Shown: positions 10,984 to 22,118, numbered from the stretch's first letter. The stretch is DNA of 64,000 nucleotides from Anthostomella pinea (GCA_963556695.1 CAUWAG010000012.1:1054001-1118000); one strand, 5' to 3'. Numbers and translations are program-made. Notes: generated by a model from the sequence alone, not told the origin.

Positions 10984-11196
10984 CCATGCGACGTAAGCAC
11001 ACGTTGTGGTGCGATATTGGTTCTTGCGTTTCTGCCTGAGTCGTGCAATCTCCTTCCGAGCGTCACCGTCTTTAAATGCCAAACTGGTAGGTACTGGTGG
11101 ATTCTGTGGTGGACTCTGGGACAGACTTGAAGGCGATTTTCGGGAGATGAAGTCTTGATTCCAGTAACACAGTTCTAAAAAATCAGGAGACGGCAT
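10984..11196 (-). CDS. Small hypothetical ORF, possibly one exon
   Basis: A 71-codon frame from ATG 11196. It starts MPSPDFLELCYWNQDF, has a Pro/Ser-rich middle and ends in a basic stretch DARKEIARLRQKRKNQYR. The composition is protein-like and a possible GTAAC-type donor overlaps the end (GCATG|GTAACTTG), so it might be a first exon, but I found no continuing exon. Family unknown. Nothing else is recognised in 10640-11450. Confidence 0.25.
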
Positions 11197-11450
11197 TAAA
11201 ACAATCTACCAATCGATTAGCGCATTGTTGTCGTAGTACGTAGAAACGGATGTACTTTGTGCTTTCAAGAAAGGGAATTCTCATCTTCGGGTCCTCCACC
11301 CGGTAGAAGAATAGGTGGTCCTAACAAATCCAGAAAAATGGAACGATAAAACGATACTAAATAAAACAGAAATTGTCGAGTGCACGACCGTTTCAATGCT
11401 TATAGGATAACAGTGAACGCATGAGTCATTATCCATCTTTCCCCCTACAA

Positions 11451-12140
11451 CTACAAGTCTTGGCTATATGCAGCTGATGCAGATGCTGTTGTCTCACTGA
11501 CGGTGACGGGCTTGAAGCTTGTCGACAGCGTTGAGCCCTGCTGCTTCCTATTGAACATGACTATGCGCCTTCGGTTCTCCCACTCCTCCTGTGTCCAGTT
11601 GCTTGCCATCGCCTCCAGGTCGCCGTTGATCTTGAGGTTCGCCTTGGCCGAGTACATGGCGTACGGTTTCATCTGCGAGGGACTGGAGGATCCGGACGTC
11701 TGTATCGTGCTGGTCCGGATCAGCTGCGGTGCGCTCGACATCGGCATGGGCAGAGTCGTGATGCTCCGGCGCGTTATCGTTGCGTGGTGAATTGCAGTGG
11801 GACTGCGAGATGTCATGGACGACCCGTAGGGACTCCATGACGGAGCTTTGAGCAGTGGTGGTCACGGGTAGTCGGCCGCGTACGACGAGGGGTGGCAGGG
11901 GCCGATCATGCTGTCATTGCTGGTATAGACTGCATCATAACTTGACACGACAGCCTGATGGGCCGCCAGAGGGTAGCCGTAGCTAATTGTAGCAGCGTCG
12001 GTGAGCTGATCGGGCTCCGGTTTGGGTGGGCTCGGTCTTTGATCAGGTGGTTTTGACTCCTTGCGCGTGATACCCTCATGCGGACCCTCCGCCGCATTAT
12101 CAGACTGTTGCGCAGCGAACTGCTCTGCTGAATATTGATA
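11451..12140 (-). pseudogene. medA: MedA-like developmental regulator fragment
   Basis: Read from about 12135 downward, one frame has the features of the C-terminal half of Aspergillus MedA-like (DUF7082) regulators: SYGYPLAAHQAV, SNDSMIGPCHPSSY, PPLLKAPSWSPYGSSMTS, LIRTSTIQTS, PYAMYSAKANLKINGDLEAM, then NWTQEEWENRRRIVMF and QGSTLSTSFKPVTV. One in-frame TGA lies near 11874, just before PPLLKAPSWSP, where Arg (CGA) is likely. After SFKPVTV the sequence leaves the family, missing the block that normally follows (ICISCIWW...), and stops at 11451. Intact family members control conidiophore development. This is a truncated duplicate; the assignment is from memory of the family. Confidence 0.6.
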
Positions 12141-12432
12141 CTGAGATCTTGGTACGACCTCGATGAATCAAATACTGGAGATCGCGGGGTAGTCAGTTGG
12201 AATTCGACCAAGCGGCGACCAACACCACCCAATCCGCTCACACTTCCGATTTCAAAATAGTGGCGTTGAGAAGCATATCAACAGGAAAGAAACACTTACC
12301 ATGCATCTGGGGCGGTTGCGGTTTTGGGTATGCCGACATAGACAGGAGACCAGGCGAAGGATCCCCACGAAGGTCTCCGCCGTTCGCTCTCACCGCAGCC
12401 TCTTCCTCGTATCAGAGGGTCACTGTCTCCGG

Positions 12433-12592
12433 TGTGACAATCAGGCCTGCAGCTGCGCTGGTCAGGGCTGATGGGTTGAAATATCTAGATTCAACGATAT
12501 CTAAGGAAGAAGAGGCAAGGTCGGAAGAGAACGGGGAAGCTAGGGGTATATATGTACATAAATATGTGGAGGTATTATGTAATACCGTAACA
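12433..12592 (+). mobile_element. Solo LTR (160 bp) with 5-bp target duplication TCCGG
   Basis: It begins TGTGACAATCAGGCCTGC and ends GGTATTATGTAATACCGTAACA, i.e. TG...CA. The flanks are a perfect 5-bp duplication, TCCGG at 12428-12432 and 12593-12597. A second copy in the other orientation lies at 16240-16399. A related unoccupied site exists at about 25446-25530, where 'gtcaccgtccctgg' runs straight into 'tgagtcgagcgcgtcag'. No internal region of this family is present in the window. Confidence 0.85.
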
Positions 12593-12866
12593 TCCGGTAA
12601 GTCGAGCGCGTCAGGGTCGACGATGATGGGCCTTTGAGGATGGTAATGAGGCTGTCATCCCTCGTCAGCAGGCTTCCCGAAAAGGTAGTCGAGATGATAT
12701 GGAATGTTCGTAGCTGTGTCAGCTAGAAGAATCATTCTCAGGAGATATCTAAACCTCATTATGGCACGGCCAAGCCTTTACGCCCGAGGTCTTCACATAT
12801 TGGCAACATACAATCCGACGATCCGGATGACTCGCAAATAGACCACAGGCCAGGGTAGGCTAGGGG

Positions 12867-12965
12867 CCATAGCCTTGTCTTACATGCTCTGGTTCTTACG
12901 GGCGAACCGTAAGGCAGCTCGAGTGATGACTAAGAATGATTGGCCATCAATGTTACAGCGCGTTT
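12867..12965. repeat. Short dispersed repeat, second copy at 14848-14950
   Basis: The segment 'cttgtcttacatgctctggtt' ... 'aaccgtaaggca' ... 'attggccatcaa' occurs at both places in the same orientation with scattered differences. It adjoins the duplicated segment that starts at about 12918. Confidence 0.6.
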
Positions 12966-13557
12966 CCCATACATGTGTATTACGCCACGTCACTGCCCCC
13001 TGATCTATCCTTCATAGCCCCTCGAGGCATCGATGGCCGGTTTGGAAACCTGCGAGGGCGCCTTCAGGATGATTCATAGACATTCAAGAAGCCCGCAGAG
13101 ACTGCCGGCCTATGGATGGAGCCGGCTGAGAATGATCGGTCATGAGTGCTATGAATCCAATAATCCAAGTAGGAACACGACAGAGACGCATGCATCTTCC
13201 AGCTGCCACACGTGCCGCTGCTTCTCCACAACTGGGGTTCTTCTGTCCTGTCCTGCCCAATAATATCCACAAGCTAGTGCTAAAACAAGTCACCAGCATT
13301 GCCTCGGCAGCCGACACGACCAGGCTAGACGATCAGGTAGACGTTCAAGGACAAGGTCAAGGTCACGGCCAAGGTCAAGGTTAAGGGGAGAGGGGCGCAG
13401 ACGTCACCCTGTGTGAGAGCATAAGTTCCTGCCAATAATCCCGTTTTCTGCTCATGATCCAGTTCCTGGAAGCGCCTCTATCCACTCCGTCCACTCAGCC
13501 CAAAAGCCAAATCTGGATCTCGTGTCTGTATCGATCCAATACCGCCCACCTTTCAGA
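12918..13557. repeat. Segmental repeat, same orientation as 52587-53222
   Basis: From 'tcgagtgatgactaagaatg' to 'ccaataccgcccacctttcag' this matches 52587-53222, with many transitions and a few indels. It includes 'gcctatggatggag', a short array of the hexamer CAAGGT (13348-13382), and 'tccactcagcccaaaagcc'. The part near 13000-13110 is also related to the TIR-bounded repeat (9830-9940, 21290-21390). No gene is supported. Confidence 0.75.
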
Positions 13558-13912
13558 GCTATGGCTCTTGCTTATCCAGTTCTCTGGCAAAGTCAAGCGC
13601 TCCGAAGAGATGGCTCCTATTGTTAGGATCCTGGAAAACCGGCAGATGGTTAAGGAGTTCATTGAGTCAGGCGAGCGCCTGATGGGCAAGCTCCGGGCTC
13701 TCCTCAAGAAGTGCGAGTCTCCCATGCTAAAGGCCAGCAAGAAGAGGGAGGCTGCGCAACTCGGCAAGAACTCTGGCATCGAGTTTATTGTTACAATATT
13801 TGGAGTTGATCGCGGGATGGACAAGACGGAGCGTTTCATGCAATCAGTGCGCCTTTGGAACCTTCGCTTTGATGCCGCTTGTGAGGACATTCTAGAGAGG
13901 CCAACCCAGTAG
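13557..13912 (+). CDS. Hypothetical protein fragment
   Basis: Just after the duplicated segment ends, an open frame continues to TAG 13910-13912. It reads SGKVKRSEEMAPIVRILENR, then KLRALLKKCESPML and ERFMQSVRLWNLRFDAACED. It looks like a charged helical protein and is long enough to be real, but the open frame begins inside repeat DNA (13454), so the native start is lost or elsewhere. Family not recognised. It may be a fragment cut by the repeat. Confidence 0.35.
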
Positions 13913-15230
13913 ATTTCCATGGATTTTCTGTTTAATAACAAACTGTCAGAAGGCCAACTTATAGGTAGAAATATAACGTGTTGTTGTGCGAGGAAGCGCA
14001 ATACAGAATGGGGGTAAACCTTCGCTATATGTACATGCCCCAGTCCATGCTTGCAGTCCGGGCTTCCTGACAGCCACTAAGGTTTCTTGCACGTTTTAAA
14101 GCGTACATGGCTACCGTGCTCGTCTGTGTCCGCCACATACCTGACGTGCACGAGAAGACTCTTTCTAAGGCGTATATATTGCGCCCTGATTGGAAAGGAA
14201 TACGGAAAAACCGACGCACAACAGGCTTGCAAAATTGTTATGAACGAACACTCCAATTTCTGGTCCGCATTGAACAGAGTTGGCTGATTTCACAAGAGTT
14301 GGGTGGAAGAATATTGTTGAACATTGGTAGATTCCGTGCTGCCGTCTCATATTGTTACACGAGATAGGACAGACAGAACAGTTTGAATGCTCACAGCTTC
14401 CGCCTACACCACGACCGCCGCTTGCGCACCGGGAGCGTGTCGTTCAGGTTAAGTTGCCAACTGCTATAGTTACAATGGGCGCCAGGGACGCCGGGATTTG
14501 CCAGATGTTGATGAGAAACAGGGACAGCTGCAGGATAGGCCACCGACCGAGGTTTGGAAGTGGTCGTCATAGTGCCGGCTGTTCTGGCTTACCCACCAGG
14601 TCCCATACTCGTCCGCGGCTCCTGCATTCTCCCATTATTGTCGCACTGCGGCCGAGGACGGTAGAGGTATTTGCACGTTCTTCTGGCAATTTCCGAATCC
14701 CTTCGTACTAGCCTTGCTTTGGTATCCTCCGATCCTTCCGTGGGCTTTTGGCCTATGGATGCGGACACCCTTGGTTACACGGCTTTAGATAGGCCTCCGG
14801 TGGGGTTTGGTGCCTGTCTAACTGCCATTGTTAACCAATCATTCTGAGGAGCCATCGGCTTGTCTTACATGCTCTGGTTACTACAGGCAAACCGTAAGGC
14901 AACTCGAGAGACGACTGGGAATTATTGGCCATCAAATGTCACAATAGCCGTCTGCCTCCAGGGATATGCGCCCAACTCATTGCCGTGGAACACTGCTAAC
15001 GCGTTTCGGGGACCACCGAGGTGACAGGAACCATTCTCAGCGTCTGTTCAAGACGTCTGACGCCTCTCAGCGTGTTACCACGTCTGAAGCTGTTGGATTT
15101 TACCCCTAGACCAAAAGGGTCAGGTGTGCAGTCATTCTGCGCACGATGATCTTATCTGTTTTATCTGACAGAAGTTACTCACATATAAATTTCCGACATT
15201 TGTGCCTTCATTCGGACCTCTGCCTACAGA
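13913..15230. other. Unassigned tract
   Basis: Apart from the short repeat at 14848-14950, nothing recognisable is present. The short frames at 14087-14367 and 14352-14711 have no motif support. Confidence 0.3.
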
Positions 15231-15254
15231 CGGTCGGTCTACGGTCGAAATATA

Positions 15255-15524
15255 CTGGCATACACTATCATACCTAAGAACCCTCCTCCTGAGAGATATC
15301 ACATGTTCAGGATCCTTGGCCACAAGAGGAAATCGGGAAGAGCTTTCCTGTTCAAGGTACAGTGGGTTGGTCATCCTAACACGCGGGGTGGAATGTCAAT
15401 GGAGGCTAAGACCAAGCTCAGGGATGTAGGGCTGGAGCTACTGGATCGATACTGGGAGAGTGTCGGCGGCCGTGACAGCCACGTGGTGAAGCGTGGCCAT
15501 AACAAAAAGGCCAGAACCAAGTAG
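15255..15524 (+). pseudogene. Chromodomain fragment of transposon type
   Basis: The frame reads PPERYHMFRILGHKRKSG, then FLFKVQWVGHP and KLRDVGLELLDRYWESVGGR, with a basic tail to TAG 15522-15524. This is the chromodomain pattern 'eriLghrr...f.VkW.Gyp...W......L.....ll..Yw...GGR'. The usual Trp-Glu pair is disrupted (GGMSMEAK). Such domains end the pol of fungal gypsy elements and related proteins; no integrase precedes it here, so it is a stranded fragment. The following stretch to 16239 shows nothing. Confidence 0.5.
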
Positions 15525-16239
15525 CCGCTCCTCCCGTTCTGTACACCAACTGCTTGTATTATGCGCGCTTCACACGCACATCGTCCCAACAGGGAAGCTA
15601 TCATGATTATAGAGTCAGAATACGGGTTTTGCAGACTATAGCCGTCATTAGGAGAGAGCTAACCTTGTGGCATCTGGCTGTCGCGACATACAATCTGAGA
15701 TGCGGTGGCAAAAGCCCATCATATCTTACCGGCGCGCCTTGTAATGACCTCTATATTCAGGGCAAGCAAACAAAAAAACAATTCTTGCTAAGAGCTAGGC
15801 TCAGGCAGGAAGTCGACCATCTTCCAGCGGTGGAGGAGGGGGGTGGCTATCTTGGACAATGGTGCCCGTGGTCCAGTTCCTGCTCATGGTAGTTGAGTGA
15901 ACCAGTCTATTCGATAAAGCTTCTTCAGAACACCAGAAACTGGTTCCAAGAAACGCAAAATTACAATGTCTGTCTTCCTTGGTGGTCTCCTTGCTGTACG
16001 TCTTGTGATCTATCCTCAGCCTCTGTAAGCCACGGGGATAAATATAGTCTAACCTCAAACAGCCCTATATATTCCTTTAAACCAGGTACTTTGCCCAGGG
16101 GCATAACATGCGTTTTCCAGGTGGCCTTACATGCCTTGATAAAGTTTGTATGAATCGTCCTGGAACCGTTCGAGCTCTATGGCGACGCTCCCTCCGCCAT
16201 CAAGCAGAAAATCCGTCCAGTGTTTGGCATATTCTCTGC

Positions 16240-16399
16240 TGTTACGGTATTATATAATACCTCCTCATATTCATGTACATATATATCCCTAGCTTCCCCT
16301 TTCTCTTCCGACATTGCCTCTTAATCCTTAGATATCGTTGAATCTAGATATTTTATCCCATCAGCCATGGCCAGCGCAGCTGCAGGCCTGATTGTCACA
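16240..16399 (-). mobile_element. Solo LTR (160 bp) with 5-bp target duplication TCTGC
   Basis: It is the reverse complement of the LTR at 12433-12592 and has the same length. On the plus strand it starts TGTTACGG and ends TTGTCACA. The flanks are TCTGC at 16235-16239 and TCTGC at 16400-16404. Near its plus-strand left end lies a perfect 16-base palindrome, GGTATTATATAATACC (16245-16260). Confidence 0.85.
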
Positions 16400-16519
16400 T
16401 CTGCTATCTTGTCGCATATGTCGTCTGACACCAATATTCTATGGGACAGCAAAGTAAGGGTGACCTGGTCGACCCCTCCCAAGCCACACGCCATAAAGGC
16501 GAATAAGAGTACGAGTTTC

Positions 16520-16912
16520 TTATGTTGATGATTGGCCGCCTTGTAGAAGCTGAGATGGTAATGGTGGGGATAAGTTCATGATGAGGGTAGACATTTTGCG
16601 TATTTTATTGTTCTGGCGATCTTTGAGTGTTCTTATTGCAAGTCGTGTCTGAATACCCCTGGTGACAGAATTATATCCACAGCGAGCCACCAAAACACCA
16701 ACATCCGTTACGGGGCCAGCAGCAGGAACAAGGTCCTGAAACAAAGCAAACGAAGCAGCCGTATGTGGCCGTAGAAGAAAAAGTAATGAAAAGCTGAATG
16801 CCAGAGCGCGTCGAGCAGTGCCTTCTCCATCTTTGCTAAACTTAATGAGGATTGGACTAAAATCACTAATCGGGCCGAGCGCAAAAGAATACAGAGTAGA
16901 ATTGCTCAGCAT
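16520..16912 (-). other. Unidentified ORF (130 codons)
   Basis: An open frame with a hydrophobic central part and no recognisable motif or second copy. It is listed only because it is the longest frame in 16400-16960; it may be chance. Confidence 0.15.
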
Positions 16913-16967
16913 AACTTCATTATGTCGCTATGGCCTCATCTGTCTGCCTATGGAGGTTCAAAGTTGG

Positions 16968-17200
16968 ACACATCTAGAAGCGACTTTTGTGTTCCAGGTT
17001 GATCTTGCCACCCCTAGGTCCTTCTAATAATCAGGCGGCGCCTGTTCTGGCCCTGGCGCTCATATCACCGGTGCCCACGGTCCACCCAGCATATAAGCAA
17101 CGGTTTTGGACTTTCACATAGCCATGTTAAGTCTCTTTTGGATCTCTTGTGTGACTATTGCGTCAGCACAACAATACCGAGTTTCATGATTAAGATATGT
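16968..17200. repeat. Dispersed repeat, inverted copy at 36360-36610
   Basis: From 'tctagaagcgacttttgtg' through 'caccggtgcccacggtccac' and 'tggactttcacatagcc' this matches the reverse complement of 36435-36610 closely, with weaker similarity beyond. Both copies lack a coding frame. Element type is not recognised. Confidence 0.7.
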
Positions 17201-17340
17201 TAAGGGACCAGAGTATAGGAGCGTACCATGTTTATAATGGCCTAAGCCGATAAGTGGTGAGTCTTTTTTGTTGAACTCGCCAGTCAAAATATGGCCCCAC
17301 TCTTATTGTATACAAATATTTTGGAGGTGGTTGAGTAACA

Positions 17341-17490
17341 AGCTGCAGCCTCAACAAACTGCCGCCAAGCCACAGAACATACTGGTAGACCGGGAAGACA
17401 ACATCTGGGCAATCGACTTCGGAGGCAGCCACACCGTCGGATGGGTCGACAAGGAGAAGCGAGAAACGATCGATGGGGATCAGACACCCT
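17341..17490 (+). pseudogene. Protein kinase-like fragment (DFG region)
   Basis: The frame reads PQNILVDREDNIWAIDFGGS then HTVGWVDKEKRETIDGD. This is the catalytic-loop to metal-binding-loop stretch of fungal kinase-like proteins (N-x-L-V...I-D-F-G). Sequence upstream ('AAKPQN') and downstream ('QTPCSSS') does not continue the fold, and no other kinase motif is near. It is therefore a fragment of about 45 residues. Confidence 0.5.
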
Positions 17491-17549
17491 GCTCCTCGTC
17501 AACCATGACCCATTTCGCAGCCTTTCTCTGTTTGTTCGGCGAGGAGTAG

Positions 17550-18440
17550 CTTCGGCCGTGCAGTAGCATCGTGATCATGGTTGTGAGGGTCACGTCCTGC
17601 CCACCATCGAATCCCTCCTCTTTAGAATCAGCTTCCTGGACGCAATGCCACTTTTTCGGGCTCAGAGCCATGAAACCAAGTATAGGTCAATAAAGAATCA
17701 TGATTTCAGCTCGTACTATAACGACATAAGTGTGCTACGATTGGTTGGCGCTGAGCCCCACCAATGCTGGCCACGAATGCTACATCAGCCATGCATCAGC
17801 CGCGCATCAGCCAAACTGTTGGTACTCCCAAACATCGTCGCTGGCGGTTCTATCATCAAATTCTGCAGTCAGCGCCGTATTTATAAGGATAGGTTCTGGA
17901 GGGGTCAGAATTATTCCCGGTGTCAAATGCCGCACCACGCCTTTTGCCACCCTTACGCCCGCGAATGCTCTCGCCAGGCTAGCGTTCAGCGACGTCTATG
18001 ACGTCCTCACGTCTCGGCGTGAGAACAACCAGGCAAACGGCGCTCGAGCCGCCCTAGCCCGGATGCTTATTAAATCCGAGCAGACATGCGACGCCGATAT
18101 AGTTCGGCTTTGACGCGAGATAGAACGAGCCAAGTATGACACTGACGGCGAACTGAGCGAGACGCTTCGGAGACAGATACCGACACCGAGGAGCAGCTGC
18201 AAGAGCTCGTCATGCTCTGGGTCGGCAATTACCTGCTGGGACTCCAGTCTTTGCCGGCGAAGCCGGAGGGGGGATGGACGGCTTTTAAGGGACTGAGACA
18301 CCACCATCCACGCTGCGCAAAAGTCAAATGAGTTCCGTCTGTATGCACTCGCTTTGTTTCAGGTGGAAATTGAGCGCCTATTGATTCCAGTCAGCCAGTG
18401 ACTACTTCGTTCTGTCCGAGAATGGGCTACTTACAGTCGT
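17550..18440. other. Tract with a short 12-mer repeat and unassigned frames
   Basis: It holds a short run of the CATCAGCCGCG-type repeat (17783-17812). A frame at 17730-18113, continuing after a TGA, reads ALARLAFSDVYDVLTSRREN and could be gene-derived, but I do not recognise it. Confidence 0.25.
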
Positions 18441-18449
18441 TCTGGTGAA

Positions 18450-20052
18450 TTAGGAATCACAATTCGGACATGTGGCCTTGGATCTCCCCGACTTTTCTCG
18501 TTGGTGTCGCAACAGATTACTAAATGTCGAGAACCCCCTCCCATTGCAACCGTGTTCCCAGCACTGCGGCTTGGGCTGACATTGGACCGCTCGAATGTGG
18601 CCAGAGTCGTGTGTTGGTAGATTATATTCAGGTAGGACTGGGGTTGGATTGAGGTACATCATCCCGGACTCGGGCTTTAGATAGCTCTCGGAAGGGGTGT
18701 ATTGACGCGGTTGCATAGGTTCGGGCATGTTCATCGGTTTGGTACAATTACCCTCGCGATTGGCGTTGCGGGAGAACCTACTTCTCAGCCCGGGCTGGCA
18801 TTCAACTATCAATGGCTCTTTATTACGTTCTTTAGACTCTGTAAATAGATCTATGTTAGCAAAACCTGGTGCCATTATCAACGTCGCACATATGGGAATT
18901 ACTGGCCGTTCCGGAAGATGGTAGAAGTGAGTGCCGCAATAGCAGGATCTATAGGCATGTCGCTGTCGGAATCGGCCTGCAAGAGTGGATCATTATGTCT
19001 ATCCTGCAAAGTGGACCGGCTTCTGCTATTCTTGCGATTGCTTGGCGAATGGTACTGGCTGAGATGTGTGAGGGGGCTAGTTGGCGTAGTAGGTGGACCC
19101 CCATTCTCTGTCATGAACATCCGAGGATCAAGCCACGGCCCGACCGTCTGCGAATTGTGGGCATTAGGAACGAAGTGCGCACCGCCTGGGCGTGGCCCTG
19201 ATGCCTCGTTAGGCTGGGTGTCGGTTGGCAAACCCTTGTTCTGGCCATCGGGCCGCACGTAGTGCATGGACAGCCCTTGACTAGAATTAAATGTCGCGTG
19301 TATGGCGCCACTCATCATATGACCCATGACTTGCCTATCAAAGGGGTTTTGGACGTTTCCATACCCATTGAGACCTAACGAGGTAGGAATGTCCAGACGG
19401 TCCCTTTCCAAGGCCCCTGGATGACTCGGCATGTAAGCATGGTGAGAGCTCAACTCGGCCAAGTTGTTCATGCTCCCCGTCATTTGACTTCGGCCTACGG
19501 CGTCATCCGTTAAAGATATATAAGTTGCGTGTTGATCTTGCTCCGATTTGGCGGAAGATGGGTTGTTTGTTCGCTGCTCTAGAGGTGACCCGCTGTCATC
19601 AAGCTGGCCTGGTGATTTTGGTCCGCCATTTGCTGCTTCCGCCGCTGCTTGTGTGGTTGCTCGTTGGGCAAAGTCTTTCCGTCGGGTCATTGTACGCTTT
19701 TTCCTCTTGCGGGTGTATTGGCAGGCGAGGTTGAACTCTGGACATGTCAGCTCCCATTGTTTCCAGCTTTGGCTCGAAAGGGTTGTGTACTTATACAGTG
19801 CGCACAAGGATTCTGTCCGTCACACTTGATCTTCCGCTGATGACACTCGTCGCAGGCCTTGCTTATCCTTCTTATCAAACCGGCCGCACCTGTAGTCCTC
19901 GTGGTTGGGCCGCCGTAGGGATGCTGCCGATGCTCTGGCTGTGGTGCAGAGGCCAGATGGAGAGCATGTACCCCTACGCTGGAGGTTCTGGAGAGCATAC
20001 TGGGACCCGTCGAGGTCCCCTCCTTGAACATGAGCGTTGGACGAGACTGCAT
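18450..20052 (-). pseudogene. Zn2Cys6 zinc-cluster regulator with a broken C2H2 region downstream
   Basis: Exon 1 (20052-19791) and exon 2 (19737-18899) join through a 53-bp intron (GTACAC...TCCAG, 19790-19738). They give a full zinc cluster, C67-X2-C70-X6-C77-X5-C83-X2-C86-X6-C93, with KACDECHQRKIKCDGQNPC and a basic linker RKRKKR. This resembles XlnR-type clusters (GQNPCAHCI). The rest is Ser/Pro/Gln/Asn-rich and stops at TAA 18901-18899. In another frame 18881-18450 continues protein-like and ends in a C2H2-type block, CWEHGCNGRGFSTFSNLLRH then CPNC, cut by TAA (18452-18450) just before FTRTT and a GTAAGT donor. A zinc-cluster/C2H2 regulator with a degraded 3' part is my preferred reading. 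I could not find an intron that joins the two frames in phase. The zinc-cluster part alone may still be expressed. Confidence 0.55.
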
Positions 20053-21004
20053 TAGAATGAGTGGTATGGTGAAAGCTGTTAGGGCGGATTCGAAAGCATG
20101 TCTGCGTCGTTTATGGCGGCGACTTTGACTCGACTCTACTCGTTTGCGAAGATGTTCATATTATCCAGGCCGTACTCGTGATGATCGTAACAGTGATGCC
20201 AGGTCCTGTTCAAGGCGTATATGTGGTAGCGGGCTCGGAATAGCGAATTCCGCAAAGAGCACGAGGAGAACGTTTATATCAAGCTTGGATAGTCGCATAT
20301 CGTTAAATGAGGCACATGTCATTTAACGATATTGAGTCAGTTTTGTGAACATCTATACTAGGTCCCAGGCTTAACAACTACGAATGTTGAGTTATCTCAT
20401 TTTGTTCCATGTCGGATGGGATACTTGAAATAGGTTGCTCTCCTGGATGCTGAAGTGAGAGCGCCATCATGACTCATTGGCAGACCACAGGCCAGAGGGA
20501 TCGATGACCAATGAATGCAGACATATTGGGTTCCACGGTTTCAGATTAATGAGACCTTCAATCGGCGTCGGCAACGGCAGGGCCAGGGAGATAGGCACTG
20601 TCCGAAGTGTTGTTTAAGCCAAGGCACATGTACGCACCGGGCACAGAAAATCAAGGCCACTCTCGTCGCCCACAAGAGAGCAGCTACAGCCGGACGGCGA
20701 TCTCGAACTCGACGGTGAGATCAAGCAACTCTATCAGGCCAACGAGATATTCACTTGGCCACCGAAAAAGCACGCGTACCGTCTTAATTCGTGCTTAGAT
20801 TCTGTCTTTGAGCTCCTCAACCCACCTGGCCATCAAGGTTGCGTCACTGCTACAATCGTGGAATGGTATTTGTCGGCGCAGTGGTCATGGAGTGCGACTC
20901 TGTCATCAGACGCGGCTCTGGCTCTTGTACAAAAAGCTGGAGCGTGTCCTCAGATTTAGCTGTACAAGGTCCAAGAATCAAGAGTTGGGGAGAGCCTCTT
21001 TTGT
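20053..21004. other. Promoter side of the regulator and an unassigned coding-like frame
   Basis: It contains the upstream region of the minus-strand regulator. A plus-strand frame at about 20692-20961 reads GEIKQLYQANEIFTWPPKKH and FELLNPPGHQGCVTATIVEW without stops for about 88 codons. It is protein-like but unrecognised, and probably a fragment. Confidence 0.25.
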
Positions 21005-21178
21005 GCCAGAGAGGATTGGATCGGGGCGGAATAACTAGGTTCCGCCATCTTTATATGTACCTTTACCCTAGTACAAACAAGGCTTAGCTCTATCTGGCGG
21101 ATCAACACCGGCTTCCGCTGGCCCCGACGAGATTGGGCTTGGCGTCTCAGCTTGGCATCCTCACGCTTTTGGCAAGCG

Positions 21179-21964
21179 CGTACATGAGTGGTCGCGGTTG
21201 GCTTCATCCCATGCACGTGTATTACCATGTCGCTGATTCCTGAACAATCCTTCGTTGCCACTTGGTATCATCCAAGCTGGGCCATCGGATGAAACACATC
21301 TCTCACCAAATGGCCAGCCTGGAGCGCGCCTTGAGGATGACTCCTAAACATCCCAGAATCCAGCAGAGACTGCCAACCTATGGATCTAGAGACGGTGGTC
21401 CGTCAGCCACCGCCTAGCTACAACCTGATGACCGTGGGTATCGTGGACGGTTGCATTCATTGCCTAGCCGCGTGGCCACAAATTAAACGTGTAATAACCA
21501 AACGTTGTAGCCGGGTTTTACCCTCCCCCGTAAACCAATAAGCTCCCAGCATATATTATGCTTCGATCTTCTGTATATTCATAGTTGCCCTTTGCGACAC
21601 ATGTGGCCTCTCACCACCTATACCCCCACCTTGACGCCTTACCTTGGTGGCCACCTTCAATTCACCCCTTATCCGCGGAGCCTTGTCCGCGGTTGCTAGG
21701 ATATGGGCAACAATATACACTGAACATAAGTTGCTCGTAACGACTTACGCAACCAGCAGCAAGGAAGGCATACTTCAGCTGAACGATGATCTCAGAACCA
21801 CGGCCTGGGATCTCTCTGATAACATCGACATTTCTTATTGGGTATGGGTTCTAAAGGGGCAGGTTACGGTGGAGTTTTAAATCAGGAAGCAGTGACGTGG
21901 TGTAATCCACATGCATGGGATAAAGTGAGATTGAATGTGAGTCATTCGCGACTGCTCATTTACG
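21179..21964. mobile_element. TIR-bounded non-autonomous repeat, copy 2
   Basis: The left end 'cgtacatgagtggtcgcgg' plus 'catgcacgtgtattac' is matched by an inverted right end 'ccacatgcatgggataaagt' through 'gcgactgctcatttacg'. It aligns with copy 1 (9732-10367) over most of its length. A segment at about 21620-21885 is unrelated to copy 1 and carries a short frame (about 78 codons, no motif). Similarity continues on both sides (from about 21005 and to 22118), so a larger unit is duplicated. Confidence 0.6.
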
Positions 21965-22118
21965 TGCATGTCGGAAGCGAGAAAACCTCAAGCTAATACG
22001 CCAAGCTCACTATCCAGCCACCCTGCGAAGCAGAAAGCGCCCGCCGGGTTCGGATGTTCATTGCTGGTAGCCATTGATGATCTGCGTTCTAACTATGGTT
22101 CAGGCATCCGATTCTATC

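Noticed and set aside
12197..12637. 146-codon plus-strand frame
   Set aside because: It runs straight through the solo LTR and its flanks, so it is a chance frame across an insertion.
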